64,000 bases of DNA from Eumeta japonica (lineage: Eukaryota; Arthropoda; Insecta; Lepidoptera; Psychidae), in the NCBI GenBank assembly GCA_005406025.1, contig BGZK01002080.1:16859-80858 (forward strand). Reading direction: 5' to 3'. The notes under the pieces are model-generated. The model was not told the origin of the DNA. It did not search any database and saw only the letters and a program-made list of their open reading frames with translations. The first letter of the stretch is position 1; each line of letters starts with the position of its first letter. Positions 35,500-47,949 of this stretch are shown here, piece after piece. The translations under genes and the position numbers were made by a program.

Positions 35500-35900
35500 T
35501 GCGTTTTTTTTTGTAGTTTTCCCCGTGCGAAAGGGATGGGGAAGGAGGAGAAAAACCCATTATGGGCCGTCCGTGTGCCGGGGCACATGGGTGTGTCCGA
35601 CTCTCACGGACTAAAAACCTGAACAACTCATGGCTGCGATGTCGATAGCCAGGGGCTTTAACGCCTTCGTCTGATACGCGGCCGTATCGGCATAGGGATG
35701 CTGTCGGCGCGTGACTGCCCTATGGGTGCCTCTTAGATAGGCACCTCGGCATAGGAGGTCACGTGGAGTTTGCAGTACGGACTGTAAACTTCAAGGGGGG
35801 ACACCGGGAGGCGCGGGGAGCGCACCGGTTTAGTGACCTTCAGGTCGTGATGGGTGTGGGGGGGAACCCTACTTTTACTCTATGGCCATCTTATTAACTT
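35500..35900 (+). repeat. Interspersed repeat family H, copy 1
   Basis: The first 170 bases align with 43325-43490: TTTTTTTTTGTAGTTTTCCC / TTTTTTTTTCTAGTTTTCTCC, GGGATG.GG, TGTGTCCGACTCTCACGGAC / TGTCTCCGACTTTCACGGAC and ATAGCCAGGGGCTTTAACGCC. This copy is longer and GC-rich. It is a dispersed repeat, possibly retroposed; no domain was seen. Confidence 0.6.
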
Positions 35901-36074
35901 CTATAAGTTTTTCCACCTCGGCGGTGAGTTCGTCGGGTGGATCTATCAGTACGTTCCGTGGTCTTCTTCATATGCGTTGACAAAATGTTACTAATGCAAA
36001 TGTTAAAAAAGCAAAGCACACTCCATACAAACACGCACTCGTTACACAACACACTATTCACGGATTAATATAGG

Positions 36075-36380
36075 ACCGTCTCTAAATCGCAGACGGCTGG
36101 TTTTTGTCATCGCGTCAGATTTCCATCAGCCCGAAGCGTATCCCCTCCCACAACCTTTTTATTTCGAATCGCGGGGTTTAGAACCTTAAGCCCACCTGGT
36201 GAGGGATACGGAGTACTGACGTCAGTCGTCATCGATGCTGTGGCCACGTCCGCAACCGACGGCTCAATGCACTCTGCGAGGCACGGAGCCAGAAGTATCA
36301 TTTAACCGTGGTCGGGATCGAAACCGGTACCTCCGAGTTCAAAGGTAACGTACTTAACCACTGAGCCAACACCGCTTCCT
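36075..36380 (-). repeat. tRNA-derived SINE (minus strand)
   Basis: On the minus strand the head reads GTTGGCTCAGTGGTTAAGTA (A box, 36350-36373), followed about 30 bases later by GGTTTCGATCCCGAC (B box, 36311-36325). These are the internal RNA polymerase III promoter elements of a tRNA-derived SINE. The unrelated body follows (about 36080-36300), including CGGACGTGGCCACAGC and CACCAGGTGGGC. The open frame at 36107-36301 lies in the body and is not a gene. Confidence 0.75.
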
Positions 36381-36649
36381 AGTACCTATTCAATTAATTT
36401 TAATGCCACATATAGATTGCATTGAGATTTCATATTACAATATGTACAATTATTTTTAGAGCGTACAATAATCCTAATACATTAATTATTGAAATAGATA
36501 TAGAACATTTTTCGTCTCGACGATATTTTGTATATAGAATTCTTATACAACGATACCTACACTATGTTCCTGAGAATGTCATAAGATGTCGAACATTACT
36601 AATTTATTGAGATAAATTCGTACGTTAGACTTTAAGGTGGTTCTACAAG

Positions 36650-37380
36650 GCGCTGCCTATTTACCTCAAATCAATTCAAACAAGCGATCATGTAAAAAAA
36701 ACTAGCCAAGAGCATGTTGGACTAGGCTCATTATAGGCTTCCGAAACCATTAGTACAAAAAAATGCATTACGTTGTTACACTTTTTCCGTCTTTCCTGCA
36801 TAATAGTATGTAAATTTAAAATAGTGCAAACTAAAAAGCACTAGCAAAAGAGCGATACTTCATGACACTACGTTCTTTTATTGTAAAGCGCAGTTTTTTG
36901 GTAATAACTCAAAAACAGTATATTCGATCACGTTTTAAATATTTTTTGTAAAAAGTATTTATTAAGCGTTATTTTTTGTAATTTTTTTATGTTTTTTGGA
37001 CATACTGCTTAAAAATTAAAGGGGGGATACAATTTTTGCTATTTTCGAAGCGATTATTGACGAAAATATACACTTAAACAAAAAATTACTTAAAATCCTT
37101 AAAGTATTTTTGAAAATAATTGTTGAAATATGTGAACCCGTTGATGTTTGGTGAAAAAAATTTTTTTCAGGTTCTGTCACATGTATGGAATGGCCCCCAT
37201 AGAAATATTTATTTTCATTATATAATTACTAAACTGAGTAGCGAGTTACACAAGACACCTACATTATAAATTTCATCAATATATGTCTAGTAGTTTTTGG
37301 ATAAAATGCCTGTGACTTACAGACATGATGAAACTATAAGGATTCCGTTTTTATCAGTTTGGTTCGGAACCCTAAAAATG
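36650..37380 (+). repeat. Interspersed repeat family E, copy 2
   Basis: This is a longer copy of the family at 28365-28940 and ends GTTTGGTTCGGAACCCTAAA, a terminus common to an abundant lepidopteran repeat (from familiarity). The 37120-37360 section is not in copy 1. Confidence 0.6.
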
Positions 37381-37384
37381 AATG

Positions 37385-39080
37385 GCTTTAAAAGGAGTCA
37401 AAAATTAATCCATCCAAAAGTGATTCACTGATGCATCGAATGGGCAAAAACTATATAAATTTTATGTTTTAGTTGAGGACCAGGCAAAGTAACTACTATT
37501 GTTAATTTTCACACGAATCCGAATCGAAGTAAGCGCGTGAGCACCCCGCCGCCTGCGCCGCGCGCGCCCTCTCTCGGCCGGTGCCGCTTTAAACAATAAC
37601 CGGCTCAGATATCTCGTTAGGCCATCGAAAAAGAGCTTTAGAAATATCAGCGGTTTTATCGAAAGCACGCAAAATCGAGAGCGCTCGATAACTTAGTAGA
37701 GGGTATTGTGTCGTATTTCACTCCTTAAACGTAGGAGTGTTCTAGAAAAATCTCAGAACGCTCATCGGACCGGATTTTCCTTACCGACTTGAAAGACTTT
37801 GCGCTGAGTGCCTGGTCATCTTACATAACAGGCTATCTCAAACAAAAAGTCTTTTTACTTAGTATCTCGTCATCTCACTTAAAGAGTTACCTCGAACAAA
37901 AATGTTCTTGCCTTTGATTAAGGGACTACCTCAAACTAGAACTATTCTTACTTAACGTTTAGGCACCTTATTTAGTACATAATTGGATATATCTCCAATT
38001 AAGGGGAAAAAAGTCACTCTCGTGTTCAGAAAATAGATTATTCTCGTGTTTTCTCATCTGCTACAAAGTAGCTTTTTCGAATTAACTGGGCGAAAAGATA
38101 CTATTTTGGCAAATTTATTGGGTTAGGTAACTCAATCACAAACGTTTTGCGTAAAAAAAACAACTAATTATGATTTTAAGTATTAATTTTGGGGAGAAAA
38201 TAAAAAAATAAAAAAATTCTGAAGAATGCATTAATATGACATATCAATTAAACAGGTATATTATGAAAAATATTTTTTATTTCTCATTTTAAAATGCATA
38301 TTTCAAAAGGTGTTGAAGATGAAAATCTGTCATTTCTGTCTCCCATGTTTCGTATGCTAATGTAATGAAAATTTTGAAAAAAAATTTAGTGTGAGGTCTT
38401 AGTGTAAGGAAAAACCCAACAGAACATTTTTGAAAACTCGGAAAAAATGAGAAATACTCCTGAAGAGAAAATATTTATAGAATTTAGTTAATTTTAACTA
38501 TATTAACTCGTTTATAGGAGTTGGTTCAAACTTTAGTGTACGATAACTTTTTGTGTTCTACTTTTGTTTGTAAAGCTTTTTTTTTAGTTAAAAAAAATTG
38601 GTTCAGTTGTCAATAAAAAACCGTCAGTGATTTGTTTTTAGCTACAAAAAACAAAAGCCTCCGGAGCGTAATCTCGAATTTTATTGTCATGGAAGTATTT
38701 TTTTGCAATGAGGTCATTACGGTCTAAGATTAAAATTTGGTGTTGAAGTTAAATGGTTCTAGTTAAGACAGACGAATAAAAAAAATAGTAGCGAATGTTA
38801 TTATATCGTTGTTTATCGTCGGTACTTGTGAACGTCGGCGACGCTAAAGAGCTTACCAAAGTGTCTCCGTTTTTTAAAAGACTAATAATTTATTGGAGAT
38901 TTTAAAGTTTTTCTTGTACGAAAATACCGTGGATAGAAGTTCGTTCTATAACTTCGATGTGCGGTGTAGAAAATTGTATGTAAAATGTACTGTTAAAAAC
39001 TAATCGTCCGCATGTGGCAGGTGTATTAGTGTACTATGATTTTGGTGCTGGAACTTAATTATTTTCAGCCTTCCTCCTTA
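37385..39080. other. Unassigned stretch; GC island and degenerate short repeats
   Basis: The island at 37510-37680 contains CCGCCGCCTGCGCCGCGCGC and then an AT/GC mixed block (ATAACCGGCTCAGATATCTC). At 37815-37980 a weak repeat recurs (TATCTCAAACAAAAA, TACCTCGAACAAAAA, TACCTCAAACTAGAA). Poly-A/T rich DNA follows. No gene was recognised. Confidence 0.4.
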
Positions 39081-39519
39081 CATATTGTGACGGATCGAGC
39101 GCACGCGTATGGAGCGCTTAACGGCTCGTTTTTGGTTTTGCTGATCGCTTGACTATTTTGCAAAAGCGGCGTCTCGCCAACTTAGGTCGTCGATATAATA
39201 CCTCAGATCACTAGGTGTCTATAGAGGTGCAGAGTTTCACTTACGATAAGTCGATACGTATGCTGTATACTAGACTGGACTGTAGACTAAGTGCAGTACC
39301 AAACAGGTGCAGGTGCAGTACTGGTTCAGGGCAGGCAGAATGCAGCATGCAGTTGCATTCTTATACTATTTTTCACTATTTTCAGATTCATCCTCCTGAG
39401 AGCGAGCAATCGGATGGGTCGAATTTTGATCAATTAAATGGAAACAGCCCGGATCTCAAAATTTATTCTCGATCAGAAGCCGTACCGACGTTCGTTCGCG
39501 GATTTTCCACACCCCTTTT

Positions 39520-39745
39520 CTTACGGGTGCAGGTGCGGGACGGAGGACTTATTGGTTGCCTCATGGCCGATCGTCTTTTCTTCGGGGATACGACCCCGAC
39601 GGTCCAGTGGTGATGGGCCCATTTCAGGGGTCCAAACTTGAAGATTTCCCGAGACAGCCGGAGATCGAGAGGAGTTGTCGGTGGGTACACCGACATCGTC
39701 CTCGACCGTCACTGCCGTCTTTGGGAGTGATTGTGAAGTGAAGTG
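39520..39745 (+). repeat. Direct repeat unit 1 within family F
   Basis: About 225 bp similar to 40100-40320, with point differences and small indels. Confidence 0.8.
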
Positions 39746-40099
39746 CGCTCCACGCACCCGAGGCGGTGCGGAGCGCGGGGAAAGGACGCGGCGCGACGAC
39801 GCGTGTAGCGCTGATGGGCGCGCCACGGATACCCGGAGCTATGCGAGCCCACGACGGGCGGGACGCGGGCAGAAACTATATCGCCGTGCCCTTACGCCGG
39901 AGCAACTGTTTATGTGCGCGGCCATTCGACGTGCGAACGACGCTCGTAGTTAATCCGCTTGTGGACACGCCGAACGTCAAGACAGTTCAAATGCAGCGAC
40001 CGACAGGTCTCCTTTCTTCAAACGACGACAACGACACTCTTCAAATCCGGCTCGAAGTCGACCAATGTGGAGGACCAATGTCCCGCACCTGCATTTTTG

Positions 40100-40320
40100 C
40101 GGGTGTAGGTGCGGGACGGAGGACTTATTGGTTGCCTCATGGCCGAGCGTCTTCTCGTCGGGAATACAACCCTGACGGTCCAGTGGTGATGGCCCCATTT
40201 CGGGGGTCCAAATCTTGAAATTTCCCGAGTCAGCCGGAGATCCCGAGGAGTTGCCAGTGGATACACCGTCATCTTCCTCGACCGTCATGGCCGGCTCTGG
40301 GAGTTATGTTGAAGTGGTGG
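40100..40320 (+). repeat. Direct repeat unit 2 within family F
   Basis: This aligns with 39520-39745. The copy distance is about 580 bases, and the intervening DNA is GC-rich and unrelated to the unit. Confidence 0.8.
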
Positions 40321-40774
40321 GTCGCCGCTCCGTCTGGACCGGAGAACCTCGACGATGGAGAACCTCGACAAGCCGGAAAAACTACGACGAGCACTCACTC
40401 CACGTGAACGACTACCATTATCGCTCGGCAACCCCACCGTCATGACGGCCGCCGATGTCTAACATGATCGACCCTCAGAAGGATTACTAAGGCACTAAAG
40501 TGCATACGTGTTTGATGCATTTCAGAAGTAAAACTCATATAAACTCATGTATTTATTTACAAAATAAATCTATATGTACAAAACTATCCTATAATGTACA
40601 TTTTTACTATAAATCGCACCGAGAAAGCGATGTCGTCTATATATTACTTACGAGTTCGGAACTCGTCTATACGAACTATATGATCGAAAGATAAAATAGT
40701 GAGTATATTCACGCCGTGTGTACGTCGGGGTGCGCAAGAACGTTTTCGTCGCGAACACGCGTATTCATAATATC

Positions 40775-42440
40775 ATACATAAATTCGTTTAAAGCATAAG
40801 TTATGGGAGGTCAGGTAAAACATTTATCCTAAATTTTGTTGATAGTTCTGGCTATTTAATAAAATATTGTTTATTTACAGTGTTTCCTTAATTTCTATTC
40901 AACATTTTGCGACTTTATATTATACTAGATTGATTGCAACTCTAATCCTGATTTCATAATTCCTGGAGTTGATCTTATTTGCGATTCAGTCTTGAAGGAG
41001 AGGAAGGAGAGAAAGTGTCTCTCTTTCCGTTTCCTCTCGCTAAATAAAACGAACAAATAAACTGTTTTAAATATTATATTTCTTTGTTTATATATATGTT
41101 AATGTACGCGGCACGTTTAGGAAGTTATGTAATGTTTTAAAGTATTGAAGTTACGTAATAGTTAGACAAAAATATTTATCAGTTTTCTTCCGAGATGATG
41201 TATTGATATTATTACTGTTATTGACCTATGTTACCTATCATAACCAAATGTATACTAAATCCTGATCTGATAACGTGTTTAATTATTTTAAAAACTCTTC
41301 TAGCGTATCAAAGAAGATTTTACAGTATTTGTTATTTTAAATATACAATCCAAAACCTAATGCAAACATACACACACGCACGCACATAGCTACTTATCAG
41401 TCGCAGCATTTACGTGATATATTTCGTCAAAACCTTAACAATGTGTCCTACCCGTTCGCCCTCTCTAATAGAAGTTGTTTGACCCAGAAACCTATATAGA
41501 GGCATGTGCCGGCAGCGGTAGAAACTCTCATCGAAATTAATTCGAGTAAGCTGTCATGAAAAGTGTACAAGAGCAAAGAATATAACACTGAAACTATAAA
41601 TTAAAACAGAGATCATCTTTAGAGAGGCGTACGTAACATTACCCTATTACTGAACTGCGGTGTCCGTCCGTTTGTTTGTCACGGGCTCATGTCTCACCGT
41701 CGATAAGTTCAAGTTTGCATCAGTCTACACAGACATGCACTTGCACAATACTGTGTCTGTCTAATCACATATCTCGGCGGTACAATGTCACCCCGTTAGA
41801 GTACATCAACATTTGAAAGCTTATTATTTAACATTATTTTCTAAATCTTATAGTTATAAGATTTGCAAAAAAAAAGGTGTGTCAAATATACTGAACTTAG
41901 TTAAGTTCAGTATATTTGGCACACCTTTTTTTCCTTACATAATATAGTAACACAATGTTAGCATAACAACTATAATTATTAATATTTTAATTAATAATAA
42001 TGTTTACTATTTTTTTAGCAATTTATGCATAAAATTATAATAGCGCATAAACTACAAACTTATCATAGAAGTTATTGTATTCTCTTTTTTCATGAAAAGT
42101 AATAACAAAAAACAGTCAATTCAAATTTTCTCAAATTTGCGATTTGATCAGGGATTAATAATAAAAATTTCATACTTTGAATTCATATGACGCTCTTCGC
42201 ACACCATCGACGACAAGCACCTTGCGGCTTAGATCGAGACTGGTTAAAAGAGTACGTACCCTTAGATATTTCTGCAAACAAAATGTTACCAGCTATTAAA
42301 TATACCTTTAGTATTTATATAAAATTCGTAAAGAATAATTATTTACGAGTAACATTATTGAATTTGATGATTTAATAAGTATTTAATGTTCAGTAACATA
42401 ATAACGTGGGTATATATTATGATATCCTGGATATTTGACT
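40775..42440. other. Unassigned AT-rich stretch
   Basis: No gene was recognised. It contains the long foldback at 41869-41932, listed separately. Confidence 0.4.
41869..41932. repeat. Near-perfect foldback, 23-bp arms plus A/T runs
   Basis: GGTGTGTCAAATATACTGAA CTT (41876-41898) pairs with 41903-41925 with a single mismatch and a 4-nt loop. An A run on the left pairs with a T run on the right. It could be a hairpin RNA gene, a tiny foldback element or a repair/assembly product. Confidence 0.85.
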
Positions 42441-42444
42441 GTAG

Positions 42445-42520
42445 TCTGGATAATTCAGTGAGAGGACACTCAATTTTCAACCCCAAAGGCCAGGGTTCGA
42501 GCCGAGTAAATATTTACCAG
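42445..42520 (+). repeat. tRNA-Glu-like relic
   Basis: ATTCAGTGAGAGGACACTCA, then TTTTCAACCC and AAAGGCCAGGGTTCGAGCC resemble the D-arm, anticodon loop (TTC) and T-arm of tRNA-Glu in the right order and spacing. The acceptor stem does not pair and the arms carry mismatches. It is therefore a pseudo-tRNA or a SINE head, not a working gene. Confidence 0.4.
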
Positions 42521-43324
42521 ATATTTAATCTTATGCGCATTTGTTTATTCAAATATTCAACAAACAATTAATTATTGATTTATTCTCTATAGGTTTATCA
42601 TTCACATTCATTAAAAGTTACACGACTTCCCAAATAAAGATCGGCGAGCTCGGTGACCAATGACTCTAGATGGGATGCGGTTCTGAACTTAATTCAGACC
42701 GACCTGTGTGTAATTTTTAATAAATAAAATTTCATAAATGCTAAAAAAAAATAATTCAACCATAGATTGCAGATTCAAGTGCGATAATATTTTGAAAAAT
42801 TGGTTACTTACAACTTTTTGATTTTGGATTTGAATAGCACTGGTTCATTCAAAACGTTCTTTTATATGTAAAAGGCATATGACTAAGGGAAGGTTAGAGC
42901 TATAGTTTCGCGAATGCTGTCAGATGCTGCATTAGAATTAAAAACGAATTTTTGTGTAATGTCTCAGTGTAACATGACCAGTGACGACATTCATTACAGG
43001 ACACGTTTGTTCCTTTGCAGTTATTAACGATGGTAAATGGCGTCAGATGGTGTAGTGACGTAATGTTTTGACCAGATTCCTTTTCAACAGTGAAAGCGAA
43101 TAGTAATTGATAGATCATTGCGATAGATTTGTTTTTTTAATTATGATTTATTCTTAGTTCCTGGTAGAGAAAGTACATTGTATCTTTATTCTAATCTTTT
43201 CTTACACTGAATCGTAGATTATAAAGGTGTAATCAGGTAGAGATACTTTAAATTCAGCAGTAGGAAGTCGTAGTAAGAGAATTATGTGAATAATATGTGT
43301 TGGACGAACATTATTTATGCTTTT

Positions 43325-43510
43325 TTTTTTCTAGTTTTCTCCTTACGGGATGAGGGGGATAAAAAATCTAATGAGCTGCCACGCGTTCGCATTCGTGGGG
43401 TGTCTCCGACTTTCACGGACCAAAAAAACCCCCAAAGCAACATATTGGTTGGCGGTTGTCCATAGCCCCAATATTTTAGGGCTTTATTGCCCCATCCATA
43501 GCTACAATAT
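43325..43510 (+). repeat. Interspersed repeat family H, copy 2
   Basis: A shorter copy of the family at 35500-35900; see the shared phrases there. Confidence 0.6.
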
Positions 43511-43599
43511 ATAGAGGCAATATATAGAAGACGCCACGGTTTCTCTGAAAGTCACAATCATGATTTTTTTTTTAATTTTAATTAAATTATAATATATGT

Positions 43600-44420
43600 C
43601 ATTTACAAATTGTTTCCGTTTTGTAGGTAGTGGCATAATCTCATTGCCGTAGAAATTTTGGGACTTCTTATCAAAAACTGCGAGAAGTAGTTTTCACAGT
43701 CTTCTATTGATGTTAACCAAACACTACTTAAAGAATTTTACAGAGACCGAAAGAGGTGAAAGTCTGAGGATGCAATGTAAGTGCTATGTGGGGGGTGAAA
43801 TAACACTTCCCAACAAAACTTTCTCAATATTTGCTAAGTGGCTAAAGATTGTGTTATCTGGCGTTAACTTGTTGAAAAAGTACACCTTCTCTGTTGATCG
43901 ATTCCGGCCATTTTTTCTCTACTTCTTGCTTGAGTTTCATCAACTGTTGGCAATATCAACACATTCAAACTGATGGTTTTGCCTGACGGTAAATGCTCAT
44001 AATGAATGATTCATTTCCAACCCCACCATACACATAGCATCAATACAATGCAAGTTAATGCGGGTATTGTCTTTGGAGTTTGCTTACCTTTTTTAACTAT
44101 GATCTTCTTCGCACACTCTTTTTGTACGTAATGCACTTTTCATCACCAGTGAGCAATCTTTTCAAAAGCGGTTCGGTTTCATCATGTTTCAATAGAGAAT
44201 CACAAATGAGTACAATATTCATTAGACTTCTTTCAGGGAGTCGTGTGGGACCCAGCTCTTCAGCCATATGGAAAGAACTATTATGCCGATTTTGCTCTAC
44301 TTTTTCCAAAATGGCATCGACATTCGTAACAGGTTGACCAGAATGAGGTCCGTCTTTGACATTTAAATACGGGGCTAAAAACGCTTGAACCAGTTTTGTG
44401 CTAATCTTACCAACACTGAA
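43600..44420 (-). pseudogene. Mariner transposase relic 2
   Basis: The minus-strand frame 44097-44309 reads HMAEELGPTRLPERSLMNIV, then a CDSLLKHDETEPLLKRLLTG stretch with TGDEK, the first catalytic Asp block. Further along, at about 43745-43790, is ASSDFHLFRSL, the third catalytic Asp context of mariner transposases. Between them lies worn text with LPTVDE and a shifted second block. It is the mariner group with a decayed reading frame. It is distinct from relic 1, which has TGDES and a different linker, so it represents another mariner subfamily. Confidence 0.75.
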
Positions 44421-44911
44421 TTAGATTCATAATAGTCACAATTTTGTTTCGTGGCTTATGTCGGATTTTTCTCTTTTTTTTTTGTAATTAAGCTTCAAAA
44501 TGTATAGAATTTCTACATTACCTTTATTCATTTAGTGGACAGAAAAACAATAGAAAAATGGCAGGCACCGTTATTATTTTACTTTTTCTTTTTTTTTAAT
44601 GTCATCTATTTAGAGGTATCAAAACTAGTAAGATACAAATAGCAAAACCAAAGAGATTTGAATGCAACTTTTTTTTAATAAAATACTAGAACCTTTTTCC
44701 TTCGGAATCAATTGGACAATTATATAATTCATGATTGAATTGAATTGACATATTATAGGAATATCATATCATAATATTTCATATCATTTTTAACAATAAT
44801 TATTTTATTAAACAGTATGTCAGTGCTCCAAAGCAAACACAATTCTGTTTTCTTGCGTTCTTTCACATATTCATAAAAATTGGAATGACTATTTATATAT
44901 AACCTATTATT

Positions 44912-46110
44912 TTAAACTACATACTTTCGTTTCGCAACTCGCACTCCAAACCCCATAAAAGTCACTAGCGCGTTACCGGCCGGGGTACGCTTGATAATGG
45001 ATTCCATTATTTTAGAGAAAAAGAATGTGAACGTGATAGGTCTGTAATTAGACGGATCGGACCGTTCGCCTTTTTTAGGCATGGGGTATAGTAAAACGGT
45101 TTTCCAGCGTCTGGGATTATGCCAATAGAGATTGAGTGTCAAAACTGCCGCCTTAAGACTAGTACCAATTCAGGAGCGCAGGTTTTAAGCACAATAACCA
45201 CTTTGCTCATGAGAGTTAAGGAAAAAAAATCTACGTATGAACACTTGTGTAAAGATGATCTCCACCATAAAGTTGTCGTATTGGACAATAGACTATGATA
45301 TTGTAGGGACATCATCCAGAATTAAGTTTGACGCAAAAAGAAAGCCTAATATATCGGCTTCCATTTTTACAGTGTAAACCAATGGTTTATCCTCTCTACA
45401 CTGAGTTAAGAACGACGGTTGACAAAAATGATCTTGAATAGCTCTAGCAAAAGACCAAAATACGTGAGATCCTGAAGGATAGCATGCCTGCCTCTCGGTG
45501 ATTCTATTAATGTGCTTGGGATTTAAACAAACTTTTTACTTTTTTATAGATCCTAGAGACAGAGTAGTTTCTTTTTTTGATAAAGTGCGTCAATAATATG
45601 TCTCGATTCACTCTTTTGTGTCCAGTGCTTATAAATGCCCATATGCCTAAGAAGTCTGCTGCTGACGCCATTGCCATCTTATAATTAGGATTCTGTCTAT
45701 TCTGTGGCTAAGGGTAGATTATGACGATCATATTCGCATCTTTGCCTATCTTTATAGATCCCATAGCAATAATACCGAAATAAAACAACTCAGTGAGAAC
45801 TTTCACGCGATATTTCATTTAATGAATTCCATGCTCGAATATCTTCCATTTTAGTCTACTTTTATCAATATTTAATATTATCAATATGGTAATACATCAA
45901 GTAGGAGATATCTGTGTCACGTTTAAAAGAGTAAGCTGATTTCGCCTTTCAAGGCGTTTAAATTCCAATGAATCCCCTCATGTTACAAAAGTCTACAGAC
46001 ATCTTAGAAGGGGGTGCCATAGTTCGTTTGTTCCGCTTACCTCCTAGCGGATAACTTGACCGTCTTTGTGCCCTCCTGAGAATACTATTAGCGGCTAGAG
46101 ACAGATTTTC
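44912..46110 (-). pseudogene. LINE ORF2 relic: endonuclease start, linker and RT start
   Basis: On the minus strand, near 45975-46080, KRNKRTMAPPSKMSVDFCNM resembles the start of the apurinic-type endonuclease of a widespread lepidopteran CR1/Jockey-like LINE. About 45590-45700 gives KMAMASAADFLGIWAF-like text, and about 45290-45400 the linker with LGFLFASN. The frame 44912-45142 carries YPMPKKGERSDPSNYRPITF, then SKIMESII, the first conserved block of LINE reverse transcriptase, after which the match stops abruptly. Most of the endonuclease and the catalytic part of RT are missing. It is dead. Confidence 0.7.
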
Positions 46111-46119
46111 CTGAATATT

Positions 46120-46900
46120 AAGTATATTTTAGAAGTAGCTCCCCTGGGAAATCTGTGCCATATTTGACGGAGGGAGGAGTATGCCACCAAAACTTTGACT
46201 GACTGGCAAAAACACAACAGCAAAAGCTATTTCACGACAGTGTTCTGTAAGAGTCTAGCATCTCGTAGCATTTTTTTGCTGGAGTCAAGTAGGCAGCAGC
46301 GTGGCTATACCATTAGTAAATTTTAATAAAAAACAGACTTTTAAATGATTAAAATGAAAACAAGTTTAATTATGAATTATTTAAGTATTTTGAACTTTAT
46401 CATCTGAAATATTTCAGTATGCTCGAAGCTTATTATTACTTAGGTTCATGTAGTTAAGCAAATAAAATAACATTCAATGTGTGATTTAGCTTTTAGAACA
46501 GAAGTAGCTTTTCTGTTACGAAACCATTAACTAATTATTTACTATTTGCTGTAATGTGAAAATATCTGTCATTCTTACCAACTTAATATATTTCTCATTA
46601 ATGAATAATGAGAAATCAGTCAATTTTGTTGACATGATGTGCTCGAATCAATTGCGTTTTGTATCCTCGCTGCCCCTTAGCACGCGCAATAGGGAGCGTC
46701 AAATAAAAGACAGTTTAGGCTCTCACAAGTCGTTATTAGGAGGTAATGAAGTGCGGCCGGAGCGCCGGCGCCGCCGATGAAAAATGGAGTGAATAGCTCG
46801 TTTTAGGAAAAGGTGGCCCGCGGCTCACTTTTTAATCTGTAGGTGTCGTGAAGCGATAGGGTTGTCAATTTCCTCTGAATCATTGTCACGTCATTAACTT
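46120..46900. other. Unassigned stretch with GC island
   Basis: The island at 46680-46830 has GTGCGGCCGGAGCGCCGGCG followed by GATGAAAAATGGAGTG. An 11-bp palindrome with a 5-nt loop (ATTTCTCATTA) lies at 46590-46616. No gene was recognised. Confidence 0.4.
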
Positions 46901-46902
46901 AC

Positions 46903-47320
46903 GTACATTAAAATATGTATATCTTGCATACTACGTAAAGTGAAAAAGGAAAGGCCCGGCTTTGTAATAAAATTTTTATTTTATTGACACTAGTATTAGA
47001 TATGTTGTGTGTGAAATACTCAGTTTTTTACAATTTCTATTGTATTTTAAAAGTAAATTTTTCATCCATCTAATTGATACTGTTGCGAGCTACGCTCATA
47101 AACAAAATAATATAATAGCAGTATAATCGTCTCTTAAATAATATTACAGAGTAAAACTCCCCTTCTATCTTATACGGTATTATTACGCGGAAATTCCTTA
47201 TTAGTCATTTGCCTACGACATGCAGTAACATGCAGCATGCACCCCACCGCTGACCCTCGAATTTGTTCTTCTACTATGAATGTTTATGCAACGAATTGAA
47301 TAATTATTCAAGAGGATTTA
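46903..47320 (-). repeat. Interspersed repeat family G, copy 2 (inverted)
   Basis: The reverse complement aligns with the two arms of 32130-32868. In the middle this copy has about 70 bases (with GAGCGTAGCTCGCAAC on the minus strand) in place of the 330-base insertion. Confidence 0.75.
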
Positions 47321-47949
47321 AGAAAGTGTTATTATTTATGATAATTAAGTATTAGTAAAACTGCCCTTGCTTAGGAGACCTTCGAAACTCGAGGTCCGAT
47401 TGACTTGAGCTTGGCGTACTTATTCTTTTCGGGACGTAGACGCTCACAGAGGACGGGTTTAGGCAAATCATATCTAAAAAAAAGCTTATATTTAAATCAC
47501 ATTATGTATGCGAGTACAGTCGCAGGCAAAAACTATTTAAAAATAATTGCAATGTCATTTAGAAGCTATCGGACTTTAAATCATTATACTTTTCGGTTTT
47601 ATAAAATCTAATTTTAACGGATGTCAACATTTTGATACCTTGGCTAATTTTTCTGATCACTTTCAGGGTGATGTCCATATGTGCTTGTGTGTAAAACTTA
47701 ATATTTTCTATGTGAATTGACCTGTTGGAATTGAATTTTCAGTATTGGATAGAGTTTGACTGAAATTAGATTATCCGAAAATTTGTGATAGTTGTATTTT
47801 GAAAAAAAAAAGTTTTTGTCAAAATAGTATTATACTATTTAATTGTTCGATTCCAAAGTAATTAGATTTTAGAATTCTGTTCCTAATACAATTGCGTTGC
47901 GTTCTGTAAGCTTTGTTAAAAATTGATTCATTTATTCATGAGACATTGA
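47321..47949. other. Unassigned AT-rich stretch
   Basis: Nothing was recognised apart from short homopolymers. Confidence 0.35.

Larger units (their letters stand above)
39085..40770 (+). mobile_element. GC-rich retroposon-like family F, composite copy
   Basis: The 5' end matches 28935-29040 and the 3' part matches 25765-26330, so both ends of the family appear here in the same orientation, about 1.7 kb apart. In between, 39520-39745 and 40100-40320 are a direct repeat of each other (GGTGCGGGACGGAGGACTTA, TTGGTTGCCTCATGGCCGA, GACGGTCCAGTGGTGATGG). Several open frames on both strands follow from the high GC content, and none gives a polymerase or endonuclease domain. I infer an internally deleted, partly duplicated non-LTR retroposon. 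Confidence 0.55.

Noticed and set aside
39463..40288. Arg/Pro-rich open frames on both strands
   Set aside because: They reflect GC-rich repeat DNA; similar frames appear in both members of the internal duplication without a known domain.
41869..41932. Calling the foldback a microRNA gene
   Set aside because: The loop is only about 4 nt and the stem too perfect and short for a typical precursor; kept as a repeat.
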